A DNA stretch of 64,000 nucleotides from Trichosporon coremiiforme (lineage: Eukaryota > Basidiomycota > Tremellomycetes > Trichosporonales > Trichosporonaceae). The notes beneath the pieces are model-generated. The model was not told where the DNA came from, did no database searches, and worked only from the letters and a program-made list of their open reading frames with translations. How positions within the stretch are numbered: position 1 is the first letter of the stretch; each line of letters starts with the position of its first letter. This document shows positions 20,447-33,035 of this stretch, piece after piece. The translations under genes and the position numbers were made by a program. Location of the stretch: the NCBI GenBank assembly GCA_039545355.1, contig BCJJ01000012.1:699067-763066 (forward strand). Direction: 5' to 3'.

Positions 20447-21737
20447 ATGGTCAAGGTCAAAAAGGGAAAGACGAAACGATCAGCGCCCACGAACTCGGCC
20501 CCGGAGTCGTCCAAGGTCACCGACGTGCCGGCTATCATCGGTGAGCAACCTTCCACAGGTGCTTCTGGAGTCGGGTTGTGACTGGCAACGGGTCACAGTC
20601 CTCCCACCAACTCCATGTTGTCGCCAGCGCGAAGAACAAGCAACTAACTTATAGACAAGGCGCATGTCCTGCTGGCGCAGTCCAACTTCGAGCTTGCAAT
20701 CAAGTTCCTCGAGCGCGCTGTCGTTGGAGCCCGGAAACCTCGAGGCGAGAGAGCTGCTCGGTGTCGCTGAGCTGGAGGGCGGAGATGTCGACAACGGTCG
20801 CCAGCACCTCCTCCACCTGTTCCCGCCGCATACTTCTGAGGCTCCGACATCACCCAGCCCGTATCTCTACCTCGCGCAGACGGCCGGCGACCCGCAAGAG
20901 GCGCTCGGATACTACACCACAGCCGTAGCGATGGTCGAGAACGCACTCGGCAAGGGCAAGGGACGCGCGGAGGCTGGACCGGAGGAGGAAGAGCTGCGGA
21001 AGATGGCTGTGACGGCGCTCGTTGCCATGATCGAAATCTGGATGAGCGACCTGTGCTTCGAGGCTGCTGCCAGCGACAATTGCGATGCTCTCATCGCCCG
21101 CGCTATGGAGATCGCCCCCGGAGACCTGGAAGCGCTCATGACGCTCGCGTCTATCCGCATGAGTCAGTCCAAGTTTGACGAGGCGAAGGACACCGTGCTC
21201 CGCATCTACGCCGACCTGGAGGGAAGAGATCCTTGTGAGTTGCGTCAAGTGTGGATATAACTGACAACAGTCGACCCCATGCTTCCCGAGCTTCCGGCAC
21301 GATTGCAGTTCGCCCGTCTGCTGCTCGAGCACCAGCTGCACATGGAGGCGCTCGATGTTCTCTCGACGGCGCGTGAGGAGGACAGTCTCGAGGTCGAGGC
21401 GGCCTATCTGGAGGGCTGGACGTGGTACCTACGGGCAGAGGCGATCCTCGAGAACCCGTCACTGCTGCAGAAGACCTCGGAGGACGATGACGAGCCGTTA
21501 ACTGCTGAGGAGTGCTTCTCTGAGGGCTTCCGGTGTCTCCTCGAGTGCGCGAAGCTGTTCACGGAACAGGAGTATCCCGACGAGGGCATTGGAAGTCACG
21601 TGCAGGAGCTCATCTCCAACCTCGAGCAGAAGGGTGTCAAGCCGGCCGTTGCTGAGGAGAAGCCGGAGGGCGAGGAGGGAGCAGGGGCCGAGGGCGACTG
21701 GGAGGACGTGCAGGACGGCGACGTCAACATGGGCTAA
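20447..21737 (+). CDS. ACL4: ACL4-like TPR chaperone of ribosomal protein uL4, with an apparent frameshift
   Basis: Exons 20447-20540, 20655-21234 and 21271-21737. After MVKVKKGKTKRSA and a linker, exon 2 opens with the TPR helix KAHVLLAQSNFELAIKFLER. The following LSLEPGNLEARELLGVAELE, which should continue the same TPR, is in another frame. The break falls in GAGCGCGCTG at 20711-20720, where two missing bases of a CG/GC run would restore one frame of 381 codons. Everything downstream is intact, with more TPR-like helices (DPQEALGYYTTAVAMVENAL, LLEHQLHMEALDVLSTAREE) and an acidic end GDWEDVQDGDVNMG. Acl4 escorts newly made Rpl4 to the pre-ribosome in yeast. The lesion is probably a sequencing or assembly error; a real mutation cannot be excluded. 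Confidence 0.75.
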
Positions 21738-21830
21738 GCCACACTGTAGGACTATACGGTAGCTAGATTACTACATTTTCATGTCATAATGATTTCATAC
21801 AATGCTGCAAATGCTGGATGCGTAGGTGTG

Positions 21831-22267
21831 CTATGAGGATGTGTTGGCCTTCTCGAGCGCCGCCTTTGCTGCCCGCGCCTTGGCCAGGGCGATCTCGTTC
21901 GCCCACCAGTCCTGCATGTCCTGGTTGACGTGCATCTTCTTGACGCTCGGGTCCTGCAACATCTCGAGCTGGTAACTGAATCTCCGGAGCTTATGCTCGA
22001 TCGCGGCGTAGTCTCGAGACGTCAATGGCGGGTTGTGGAAGGTGTACCGCAGCTGAAGAAGGAAGTTCGGTCGCTCCTCCTAGCTCATCAGCGCTCAGCG
22101 CTCGGTACAAGTGGGAGGATGGGCACTCGATGGCACCTGCAAGCAGACTCACCTTGGACTTGGACATGGCGTTCTTAACACCCCTGACGTCAGTTCTGCG
22201 ATCACCACCGATCAACTCACGCCTTGTACATCTTGAGCACCTCCTTCTGTAGTCCTGATCGTGCCAT
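21831..22267 (-). CDS. SDH6: SDHAF1/SDH6-like LYR assembly factor for succinate dehydrogenase
   Basis: Exons 22267-22221, 22183-22153 and 22052-21831 give 99 residues. The start MARSGLQKEVLKMYKAGVKN matches the SDHAF1 pattern (SxLQxxVLxLYR), with LYR here read as MYK. The next helices, YTFHNPPLTSRDYAAIEHKL and RRFSYQLEMLQD, fit the three-helix LYR fold. SDHAF1 proteins sit in the mitochondrial matrix and help deliver iron-sulfur clusters to Sdh2. The C-terminal Ala/Lys-rich helix is an extension. The first intron is 37 nt. The gene is divergent from PRE2, with 213 bp between start codons. Confidence 0.75.
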
Positions 22268-22480
22268 TTTGCCGTAGTGTTGTTGTCAAGGTTCGATCGC
22301 CGTCTTCACGAAATCTCGGACAGACCAGGCGGTCGCTCGAAATCGGCGCCGAGCTGCATCATCCCACGTGGCTTTTATGTGCGCCTCCCATGTATTCCCA
22401 GGCCGCGCGTCACTGTCTGCTCACGATGAACACTTGCGTCAAGTTGGTTGCCAGCTCTCTAAGCATCAACTCAACCCATC

Positions 22481-23650
22481 ATGGACTCCCTGGTCGCCCA
22501 GCTTTCCGGAACACAACAGCGGGAGAAGGCCGAGAGCGGATACGGCAATCTCGACGCGCGGGGAGGCGTTGCTGGCATGGAGGTGCCGGGCGTGCCGGAC
22601 GTGAGTAGCTGACGTCGATGATGTCGAACGCGATTGCTGACATACACCGCAGCCTCTTGCCTTCCTCTCACTACACACCGACAGCATGTCGACCAACCCG
22701 GCGGCTAAGATCAAACTTGCTCACGGTACGACGACGCTGGCTTTCCGATTCAAGGGCGGCATCATCGTCGCCGTCGACTCGCGTGCTACCGCTGGATCTT
22801 ACATCGGTGAGCTACTATGTTCATGCATGGAGCTGACAGATGACAGCTTCGGGAACGGTCAAGAAGGTTATTGAGATCAACCCGTACCTTCTCGGAACGA
22901 TGGCTGGAGGTGCTGCTGACTGTCAATACTGGTGAGTGACCAGCTCACGTCATCATCCAGACCTGACGTTCGCAGGGAGACGTACCTCGGTATGCAGTGC
23001 AGGCTGCACGAGCTCCGCAACAAGGAGCGCATCTCGGTGGCTGCCGCTAGCAAGATCCTGTCCAACATTGTTTACCAGTACAAGGGAATGGGACTCAGCA
23101 TGGTAGGTAGAGCTGACGTGTTGAGGAGAACATTAGCTGACCTGGTCAGGGCACCATGATCTGCGGTTGGGACAAGACAGTGAGCTTTGAGTCGTTCAAC
23201 AATGTAGCTGACAGAATAGGGACCCGCTCTTTTCTACGTTGACTCGGACGGTCAGCGTCTCAAGGGAGACCTCTTCTCCGTCGGTTCGGGAAGCACCTAC
23301 GCGTACGGAGTTCTCGACCAGGTAAGGTTGAACAGGCGACCGTATGCTGATCAACAGGGATACAAGTGGGATCTCTCGGACGACGAGGCGCAGGAGCTCG
23401 GCCGCCGCTCGATCTGCGCCGCCGGTCACCGTGACGCCTACTCCGGTAACACAATCAACCTGTACCATGTCCGCGAGAACGGATGGGAGTTCATCGGTAA
23501 GTTTTGACGCCCCGACCGGCCTTTTCCAGCTGACTTTCAGACAACTACGACCTCAGCGAGCTGTGGTACAAGTACGACGAGGAGAAGAAGAACAACGCCA
23601 AAGCGAAGAAGGCGCAGGGATCCCAGGGCGAGCCTATTGCCGTCGAGTAG
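22481..23650 (+). CDS. PRE2: 20S proteasome subunit beta-5 (chymotrypsin-like)
   Basis: Eight exons: 22481-22600, 22653-22806, 22847-22931, 22976-23102, 23150-23179, 23220-23321, 23358-23496 and 23541-23650. They total 867 nt and give 288 residues. The propeptide ends at KLAHG and the mature chain starts [20 protein letters not shown], so Thr66 is the catalytic nucleophile with Asp17/Lys33-type residues following ([18 protein letters not shown]). [20 protein letters not shown] and [20 protein letters not shown] are beta-5 signatures. The subunit provides the chymotrypsin-like activity of the core particle and is autocatalytically processed. Introns are 36-52 nt and one exon is only 30 nt. Confidence 0.97.
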
Positions 23651-23918
23651 AAGTAGAGACCGTGTATGCATACGACAGAAGTATAGCTAGAATGTTGCAC
23701 TCTCGTTCACTTGTGCCCATGCTAGTCAACTGTTCCATTATCGCGCAGCCCGAGACGGGAATGGTTTGGAATACAGTCAGATCGAGAACCTTGCGAGCAA
23801 GGTAGTCAGCGGAATCAAATTCAATGTCACCCCTCTCGACCTCCACTGTGTCAAGAACTCGATTGCCGCCTACATTGTTGTTCCTCGCCTTCAACCAACC
23901 ATCCAGTCATCAAGCACG

Positions 23919-25008
23919 ATGGCGGGAGTTCAGCCCCCTTTCTCAGCTGGTGAGCTATCCCCTCCTCTTTGACATCAAGCTGACGACGCAGAGGCGCTGA
24001 ACCGGTATCGGTTGACGCACAATGATCGCGAATACCGCCCGTTGATCAGGCGTTTGAGCAAAGCGCCTGCGACCGAGGGCCAGGAGGATGGAGACAAGGA
24101 GATACTGCATTTGGACGTAGACAAGTGGCGCCTGCATGTCGAGCGCTTGATGGCCAGTGCGAAGTCGATGGAGCGCCAGAAGCGCGAGTACGAACGCAAG
24201 AAGGATGAGACTGGTAAGTTGTCTAGGAAGTTGCAAAGTGAAGCTGACTTCAGTCTCGCAAACGGAAGCCTTGCGTGCCAAACTGGCAGAGGAGACAGAG
24301 ATGCTGCATGCGAAGCAGACCGAGCGCGCGCGGCGAATGAAGTGCGACGAGGTCGCACGCAAGATCACAGCGCGCGGCAAAACACGGGTGGAACTCGATG
24401 CGTGAGTTGTCATCCGCGGTGTTGAACTAACGTGCAGGCAAATTGCATCTCTGCTGGCTCTGATTGTGGAGCACCGTGCATCTTATGAGGCGGTTCTCGG
24501 CGTCGCTCAACAGCGCGCTGACACGTTTGGGCGAATCGCGGCTCTGGTGGACGAGTGCCGCGGCCTGAAGCTGGCCTTGTCGGAGGAAGACGCCGCGGCG
24601 GAGAAGCTCGTTGAGCAGGCGGAGAAGGAGCTCAAGGCCGAGAAGGTTAAGGAGAAGAGCGAGAAGACCAAGCTCTCCGCGCAGACGCTCCCTTTCCAGC
24701 CCTCTGCTGCGACTCTCTCGGCGCCGACGTCGCGCCAGCATTCCGCCTCTCCTGGTCCCGCGCACGGCGGTGCGCATGCCCATCCCCTTCCGGCGCGACC
24801 CGCTAGGAGCGGGCGCCGCGCAGCCGCCTCTCACGCCCCGCATTCTGCATCCGGCCTTCCTCCCCGCCCGGTCAGCGGACTGAGGAACGTGAGGCACATG
24901 CACTCCGGCCCGCCGGGGTTGGAGGACGGAGAGCTCGGAGAGGACGATGGAGCAGGACAGAAGCGCAAGGCCGAGGAGCCTCACGGACGGAGCACAAGGA
25001 GGAAGTAG
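23919..25008 (+). CDS. THO complex subunit 7-like coiled-coil protein
   Basis: Exons 23919-23949, 23992-24213, 24254-24401 and 24438-25008 give 323 residues. The N-terminal EALNRYRLTHNDREYRPLIR, then RLSK, followed by a long coiled coil (about 55-220), fits THOC7. The C-terminal 110 residues are Pro/Ser/Ala/Arg-rich, ending GQKRKAEEPHGRSTRRK, a likely nuclear localisation signal. THO couples transcription to mRNA export. The match is by layout and short motifs, so another nuclear coiled-coil protein is possible. Confidence 0.6.
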
Positions 25009-26573
25009 TGTTGTATTTGTATGCATTAGAGACGCACCGACACTGGCATGTTGACAGCAGGCTGATTGATACGTGGCTGGAGCTCGCCAGCAAGGACTGG
25101 AGCATGACTCACTGCAGACTTCTGGCCCAAGCAAGCATCCATCGGCAAGCTTGAATCAGCCTGAAGCACATTCGATTCCTCCTCCACTGTGAAGAAGCAT
25201 TGCGGCAGATCCATCGATCGCCTTCCTACTCATGAATTGAAGTTTCATCAAGCTCAGCTCGAGGAATGGAGACGACGCCGTCGTAGCATCGCCTTTCTGC
25301 GCACCCAATCTCCAACTCCCACGCCATTCATCTCTTCCAATCATTCCTTCCCACAGGACATTATGTGGAGCGAGAAGCAAAGAGTAAGAAAAGCTCGTGT
25401 GCACTCATCGTGAGCGACGCACGACACACCTCAGAGTCTAGACGATCGGGGAGACGCAGTGCTGTCATGCGGGATCCACCCCGCCTCGCGTGCCTGTGCG
25501 AGGAGCCAGGGTGCGTTGAAGATATATGCAACAAGGGGGCCGAGGATCCCGATGAGGGTTGTTACGGTGAGGAGTACGAAGCTACGATCGGCGGAAATCA
25601 GCGCAAGGTGCAGACGACAACACAGCGCAAAGCCCCACGACAGGACCGTAAGATGTCGGAGTCCGACAGCGCGGTCACCGCTCCAATCTTTCGGATGCCA
25701 CTGGGATTGCCGGGCACCTGGTTCGCGATGCTTCGGCCGCAGATCACAAGATAGCTGCTGGTTCAGCCGTGATAGTAAGTCGAGCAACGGGTACCAGCCA
25801 GAGCTGGCGGGCGACTCGAGGTGGGCAAATCATGCGCGCGCTGCTCAGCGGCCACCTCCGTGGAGCACCGACATCGTCTCTCGTCGCCGATTATGCCTCG
25901 AGAACGTGCCGAGGTCGGCGGGTAGCATCTTGACAGTAATCAGCATCCGAGAGCATGTGCTGAATATGGGTAATACTGTCGCCGGCCGATAACTAGCGAG
26001 CAGATATGCGGACGGAGGGATCGGTGTTTAGATTTAGAACACGGTCACCGAGCAACGAGTGCCTGGCTCGTGGCACTGCGCGGCCGTAACATCCACCGCT
26101 ATCTTCAGCTCCAGTATCTGATCTCCTCGAGCGCTGACCGGTCGTCGACGATCCGCGAGGTGTGGAGTCCACTCAGACCCGGCCGGAGTGCCCGCACTAC
26201 ATGCTCGAACTGACAGTTCGAAGTAATCCATGCCGGGGCCGGCACGGAGGTCTGGCTCCGGCGTCGATACGAACACCGAGCATCGTTTTCGGGAAAACCA
26301 AGGAGGGCCACTCGTGCTCTGCCGGTCACACGGCAGCCTCACTGACGTCCGTGACCACCAACCACATGACAAGCAAGGTATGCCCGGACATCTAATCTAC
26401 GCGGGTCCGCATTCTATCTGGAGAAGCTATATGCGCATTGAACGGGCGGGGTTCAGTCCGCCAGAGAAAGAGCGCGGCCGTATGTTCTCCATCATGGATC
26501 GACGACGTCGATCACCTACCTCCATCGATGGCTGCCGATCGGCAGACGATCGACCACGGTACATCTCAGCGTG

Positions 26574-26607
26574 GAGTGCGGGGCCGAGTCGAGTGCGGAG
26601 CCGAGTC
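26574..26607. repeat. 17-bp tandem duplication
   Basis: GAGTGCGGGGCCGAGTC is followed directly by GAGTGCGGAGCCGAGTC, two 17-bp units differing at one base. Confidence 0.8.
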
Positions 26608-26756
26608 GTTTCTCGCTTCTTCCGGATCATGGCGGCTCCGCGTTGCTTCTCGCTACTCCATGCCGAGCACGGCATGCCGGGTCTTCGAACTTGTACTTCC
26701 CGGGATAGTGGTAAACGCGAGCTCTGCCGGCCGTATTTCTGCGCAGAACGGCATCT

Positions 26757-27247
26757 GCCGAGATGCCGAACAGCAGACAATGCTCAGAAATGGCTCAGAT
26801 CGGCCGCCAAAGGCCAGCCGCTACCGATCCAACCGCGAGAATATCGCTGTGCCGAGCTGCCGAACGATTCTTGCGGCTGTCAGATGTCCAGTCGTGCGGA
26901 ACAACTCGCGCCCGGCCGTGAAAATGGCGCACTGAACGCCGTCAGACTCGAGCAAAGATGGGCGTGCCGAGATGCCGGCCGCCAGAGGTATACGGCAACT
27001 CTCTCACAAGGGGGAACAACCGGCAAGCTGCAAGATGCGCGGTGCGAAGCCGAGATGCCGACTATTTCTGCGGCCACCAGACATCCATTTCTGCGGGACA
27101 ACGGGCCGCTTATGTGCAAAAATGGCTCGCTCGCGGCCGCCAGACTCTTGAGGATGTGATCGTGCCGAGAAGCCGGCTGCCGGAGGCGGCCGTGAGGCCC
27201 CCTCGATGCCGGTGAGGATGGACAGACGGCCGCCAGAGGAAGCGATG
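26757..27247. repeat. Diverged tandem repeat array built on a GCCGAG-anchored unit
   Basis: GCCGAG recurs at about 26757, 26851, 26966, 27049, 27163 and 27248, giving spacings near 94, 115, 83, 114 and 85. Long units (26851, 27049) share the order GCCGA..TGCCGA, TTCTTGCGGC/TTTCTGCGGC, CAGA, TGCGGRACAAC, AAAATGGC, GCCGYCAGACTC. Short units (26966, 27163) share GCCGAGAWGCCGGCYGCCRGAGG. This suggests an old two-part unit of about 200 bp repeated at least twice. No known transposon is recognised. Confidence 0.5.
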
Positions 27248-27683
27248 CCGAGATGCCGAGGACCTCCTCCAGGACTGTGAGCTCCGACAGTGTGGACTTG
27301 GTGCCGGTACGGCCGCCTTGCTGAGTAGACCGGCCGCAGAGAAAGCCAAGGTCGCGGGTTGCGCCGGTGTCGATCGGCACCAAGGGGATGTGACCTGTTA
27401 TCGATGACGAAGAACTTTGTCAAGTGACCGACCTCTCCCGATCCCCCGCTCATATGGACGTCATCTCGCACTGTCTGCGGAGCCGACCGGCACATCGTGC
27501 CCGGCACACATTCTTATCGGCGCCGGAATGTTGAGACGGGCGCCGGGAGACGCCGAGTGAAACTCCTTGAGACACCGACTCCACACCAAGTCCGACCTCA
27601 CACGACACAAAACTCTGTTTCACCCAATTCACTCACATCGCCCATCGCGGCCGCTAGAGTGATTACGGCCGCCATGCGGACAT

Positions 27684-27720
27684 GCATGCGCCGACGTACC
27701 ACGCATGCGCCGACGTACCA
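27684..27720. repeat. 19-bp-period direct repeat
   Basis: GCATGCGCCGACGTACCA occurs at 27684-27701 and again at 27703-27720 without mismatch. Confidence 0.85.
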
Positions 27721-30700
27721 TGCACGGCTGCCCCACTGAAAGCCTCAACGGCCGTTGTAGTCGCGGTTACGGTCTCGGCGACTCTCGGGCGAGCGCCCGG
27801 GAGCCGGGTCGGAAGCCGAAGAAGGCTGTGCCTCGACGCTCGATCAGGACGCCGAGGTGCGGCGGGAGCCGGAGTCGGGTGACTCACCGCGTTTGCTTTC
27901 TTTTCCGTCGCTTCTTGCGTATCATGCATGCATCTTGATATGTTGGTTTGCCGTGGACAGCGCTCCAGAGGCCCATAGAACCTTCTGCTGTTACAAACAT
28001 TCTGATTATCTAGTCACCGGCTACTTCTGTTCGTAGGACCATGTTCGAGTGACAACGAGGAGTCCCTTAGTGCCAAACAGGATCCGGAGTGGTCGTGTCC
28101 ACGATGGACTACGCCAAGGTGAATCAATGAGATACTTGAAAGCGACACTAAGATGCACACGGGGAGAAAATCGGCGCGATGAGGCCTGGAGCTGAGACTT
28201 GCTTTGTGGCAAATCTGCTCTGTCTCGCTTGAGTCCGTTCAAACAAGTCCGGCGCAGCCAAGCAGCACCCTGGCACGCGGGTTTCAGGTCCATTCATACA
28301 GTGCAGACACCAATTGAGCTTCACGTTCTTCTGTATCTGCTTGCAAGTGTGTCACAAGCGATCGAGTGGTAGTCGTCACGACTTGATCTTCCCACCAACG
28401 TCTTTCCCCCCTGTCTTCGTACAACCCCCATGCCGCACTGGTCTACGTGGCAAGGAGTGAAACAGCGCACGTTCACGCTCTATAAGTACAATTGAACGTG
28501 AGATCAGAGCGCGATCATCGAGTGTGACATAAGTGTCACGACGGAAAGCCGTGACGCATGAACGCCTCATGCGCCGATCGACCTCACGACGCGCCAACCT
28601 GTGCGCCGAAATCGACGCCAGAAGCGGCTCAGAAACCCGCCACGGGGGACTCACCAGTGGGCCGGACTTCAGCCAACTCTGCGCCAGGGGAAGGCCACCG
28701 TGTGTCAGGAGGTGGCAGGAGGCGGCGGTGAGCCGACGCACGATCGCCTTCTCGCGCTTCTCGGCGCCGCATTCCGTACGCGCCTAACTTGCCTCTGGGC
28801 GTGGGTACATGCGAAGTTGTTGAGTTTTCTGTATCACCCGCGCACTGGGGTTGCTCCATTGTGCCAGGGTGGTAGCGAGAATAGAAGCACGGCGGATACA
28901 GGAGGTCACACGATGCCGTTGGGGTGTCAGTACAGCCGCGGCATGAGATCGTGCCATATGTACTCGTCGCTGGGTACGTGGAAACCGACGCCACAACGAG
29001 GTCAGCTGACACTTACCCGCCACAGTTCACAAGTCTGGATTCTGGATTCTGGAACTTGCTCCACGTTCCTCGTGTTAATCAGGTTCCTCACGTTCCACGT
29101 CGCCACTGACCTGCTGACGAGGCTTGGGCTGAGTTTCTCACCAATCGGCGCCACCCGTGGTCAGCTGACGTCCTCGTTCGGCTGTCAGTGAGGCATTTCC
29201 ACAACGACAACTTGCACCCGACTCGGCCCACTACATCAGCGAGCATATCTGTAATCATGCTGTTATCTGTAATGGAGCCTGTCTGTAATCGATGAGTTGT
29301 GTGGGCAAGCGAGAGTGCAGGTCTGCAGGTCCGACGGGTGGCGCGTCCGTGCGGATCGTCCGTCGATCGGAATCGTTATCTGTCCATTTTGCCCCAGCCC
29401 CTTGGCCATACCCTGCCTCCACCCGCTCTACTTCCTACATCCTCTCTGTGTGCTCCTAGATCCAAAAGGTCGCGATCTGGGGCCTGTCTCGGAGACGCCA
29501 ACTCGGCCATCCTGGCCATCCTGCGCACAGCTGTGCCGAATCCTCAGAATTCGCAGAATTCGTAGGGACTTGAAATGCGCACGGCGACTTATCTGGGAAA
29601 GGTCGACTGTGCGGCCTGCCCCGACACTTGACGTCACACGACCATTATCTCCCCACGAGAATGTTAATGGATTCTACCGGCCGGCGTATCAGTAGCTGAA
29701 CTCGGACCCAGACGGACGGAGACGGGGGAGGGAACACCGCAGTGCTAGGAAGAAGGGGTGTACATGTGCTGCGCGTGATCAGCTGTGCTCCGATGTCGCC
29801 GAATGTCGTCAGCCCCCCTCGCCGCCTACGTCAAGTGACATCCTGGTGCCGGACTCGGCACTCGTCACGACGGGGCACGCAGGTTCGCAGGTCGGGGCGC
29901 AATCATGAGCCAGGAAGACAGCATACCGTGGGCGTTTGATTCCAGTCGCTATCGCATATCGCAATCAAGCGCAAGCGAGATACTCAAGAGGCGCAATTGT
30001 TGCCCTTTACCCCAGCCGCCAAGGAAAGTGGGGGATCTGCGTTGTGTTGCGTCCGGCGTGCGTACTGTGTGCCCACTTGGAAGTACGCAGTTGTCATTCA
30101 GTAATTGTCCTCAGAACCTGCAATACACCCAATACACCTTCTGGCTTGATTGTGGACCGAGTCGAATCTACCTGGGCAGAAGACTTTGGCGAGTCTAACG
30201 AGGCATAAGACCCCACCCGGAGGCATAGCCCAGCCAATACGAGGCGCCGTACCCCAGAGCACATGGAGATGCGGGGTCGGGACCCTAGAGGCGGCACAAG
30301 GCCCGATTCCACAGAACGCCTGTAAACCGTATTCGGTCAGATGGAGGGCATGACGCATGGGCGCATGCTCCTGCGTGCTGCGAGCTGCCTCCTGTGTGCT
30401 CCGTATGCTGTATGCCCGGTCCTGCATGCCCCTTTACATGCAATTCTGTAATCTGTAGAGAGTTGCACTCCTGGGGAATTGAAGGTGAGCCGGTGCAGAT
30501 GCCGGTAAACGAGTGGACGATCGGAACGCCCGCCGCCGGTCGCGGTTGCGTGCGCCGGCGTGCGCCTACGTGCGCCCGTGCCCGTGCCGTTCTCCGGATC
30601 GACGCGGCTGTGCATGACCACGCAAGCACCGGTAGCGGGGACGGACGGACGGCTGCGGCCAGCGGACTCGTATCGGTCCGTACCGAGCCGCTGTGGCCGC

Positions 30701-32873
30701 TGACGGAGTACCGTGTGCGATTGGGCTGAGGAAACAGGGTGCCTCTGCAGCTCTGCGCCTCTGCCTCTGGGCCAGGACAGGGTCTTTGATGGGGATTAGG
30801 TTGGACTTCGCTGTGGATACTCGGTGGCGACTGCAGAATGCGCAGAATACAGTGGATCCTGAGTCCCTGTGGGCCTGTGGGTGCAAGGAGTGCTCGTATG
30901 ATGCAAAGGTTTGCAGTCTGCGAGTGGCAAATGCGTCGCTGCGGCTCTGTGTCCGTTGCGGGTTGACGGCCCGCTGTTCCGTGCAATGGGTGGATGGGAT
31001 GTGTGATCTGCACACATGCAACGACGGGCTGTCGTCAAGGCGATATGCGGCAGGAGTAGAGTAGATAAGCATGAAAATGAACGTTTGAGCGCGTCCCACT
31101 GCATGTGCAACACGTCCATGAAGTACGCGCACAGTCGTCGTACATGACACGCGATGGTATTGCCTCTTGCAGTATGCAGCAGCATTTCCGGCGGGTCTCT
31201 TGGCACATGTTTCCCGGTCGGTTACGGCCTGGCACGGTTGGCACGGGGGGCACGCCGGTACAACGGAGCTAGGGGGGCCGGGGGGACCAGGCGCGAAACG
31301 GGCCAACAAGCGCGACGGGGCGCACGGGCACAATGCGCGGGGCGAGGGGTATGCCAGTCTGGGCGGTCTGAAACGTCCTTGGGTGATTTGCCACTTGTTT
31401 ACAAAAAAATTCATTTACCAGAGGCGCAGAGAGGCAAACGTCAGTACGTCAACGCTGGCATTTGACTTTGAATAGGCATCGAAAAAATCTGAAAATAGGA
31501 TTCTCGACTGGCCGATTGGGCGGTCGATTGGGCGCGGGCCTCGTGCCTATGACACCCAACACTGCTGCCCGGCTCACCGCATGTTCCTTCCGAGGCCATT
31601 ATGTGGACCTTAACTTGGCCACCCGCACCCGCAGATGCGCGGTATGGCGGTATGCAGTACGAGATGGCACCTGATCAGCTGTTCAGCGCCTAAAAATTTG
31701 ACGTTCTCACAGTAGCCCACCAGGTTCCACCGAGCCATGGGCCATCGCGAGATCTGAGACGCGTCTGGCGCTCTTCGGTGCAGCGACTAACTGACTGATC
31801 ACATTACCACAGCGTGCTCCAGCGCTCCAACAGACTGCGGTGGGGTAACCCTGCATGGAACCATCTGCATCTGTCATGAGCTCATTCTGTCATAGTGCTA
31901 CTGCCACCTCACGCATATGGCCAATTCTGAATTCGACATGCATCCTTCCGTTTGATGTTTGTGTGCACATGGGCCAAAGCCACTGCTTGGAGCTTGGCTT
32001 GACCAAGTTGCGATTTCTGGCACCAAGCCCGCGTACCAGTCGTCTCAGGATCTCTCGGAGTCAGGGCCCAGCACCATGATCAGGGTTAAGACAGGGCGCA
32101 CCAGGCACAACTCTGAAGTCTTCAGCCGACCTGCCTGACTTGGCAAAAAAAATTCCAGACTGTGTCAGGAAACCCCTGCTCACGTCGCGAGAGGGCGCAA
32201 AAATCCTCGATCCCAGCGCGGCGAGCGCGGCGAGGTTCCGCCTGCGAGAATTTTTCCTACTGGTGATGGTTAATCGCCGGTGTTCGCTGTCATTAGCAAT
32301 GCAATTAGGCCAGGAGGGGCCAGGAGGGTCTGCAGGGCATGCAGGCTTGCGTACGTAGAGAAGGGTAAGAAGGGTAGAAGGGAGCATGCGTTCCTGGGCC
32401 ATGGTTGGCTCGGTGGACACCCGCACCTGACATACACAGCGTTGGCACTGGACCGGGGTGGCCCGCTGGCAGTCTTCAGCTCTGCTCGCTAGACTGACCG
32501 ACGCCCCCTGTCCAGCCCTGCCCTGCTGGCTGGCAGTCTGTCCTGAGCACTGGTGCGCACCCCGCCGCGCAACCGCTGCTGCTCGCTCGACTTTTGTTGC
32601 AAGTCAACGGCGACCACTTGCCATCAGCCAATCTCATTCACACCCCACCCACCCTTTCCCTTGCATCCTACCTTGATCCTTTGACCACATCTCGTTTCCT
32701 ATACACCACTCATCCTTTGCTCATTCTGCCCGCTCCCATTACACCTTCTGAGATAATCTCTTATCATCACAACAACCACAACGACGTCCGCCATCGCAAC
32801 GTCGCCATCACATTGTTGTCTCCCAGCCAGGCAACGCCCATCGACCTGACCCTACTCCCCCATCACTGAGCCC

Positions 32874-33035
32874 ATGTCGGCTACCTTCTCGCAGCCTTCT
32901 CCCGACTCGACTTGCTCCCCCGCTCCTTACAGCCCCGCCCGACACCTCCTCGCCAACAGGCTCGCCCAACCGAAGCCCTACCTCTACCTCTTCAGAAGCC
33001 AGAACCACTACAAGATAGGCCCACTCACCGCTTGA
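32874..33035 (+). CDS. Upstream ORF (53 codons) in the leader of the acidic-protein gene
   Basis: An ATG in good context (GAGCCCATGTCGG) opens 53 codons, starting MSATFSQPSPDSTCSPAPYS and ending at TGA 33033. It lies 75 bp before the proposed main start at 33111, inside a pyrimidine-rich, leader-like stretch. It could repress translation of the main frame, or be a short first exon whose splice I could not find. Confidence 0.4.
   Translation: MSATFSQPSPDSTCSPAPYSPARHLLANRLAQPKPYLYLFRSQNHYKIGPLTA

Larger units (their letters stand above)
25009..32873. other. 7.9 kb gene-poor interval
   Basis: No open frame in this stretch shows a recognisable domain, and the splice-signal pattern seen in real genes is absent. 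Short frames at 25.0-25.8 kb on the minus strand include one hydrophobic segment (LLTVTTLIGILGPLVAYIF) but no coherent gene could be assembled. The interval contains local direct repeats (26574-26607, 26757-27247, 27684-27720). There is no rRNA, tRNA or intact transposon protein. It is by far the longest gap in the window. Confidence 0.55.

Noticed and set aside
26230..27383. Overlapping frames of 309 (plus) and 167 (minus) codons
   Set aside because: They span the diverged repeat array; openness on both strands reflects the repeat composition, with no domain seen.
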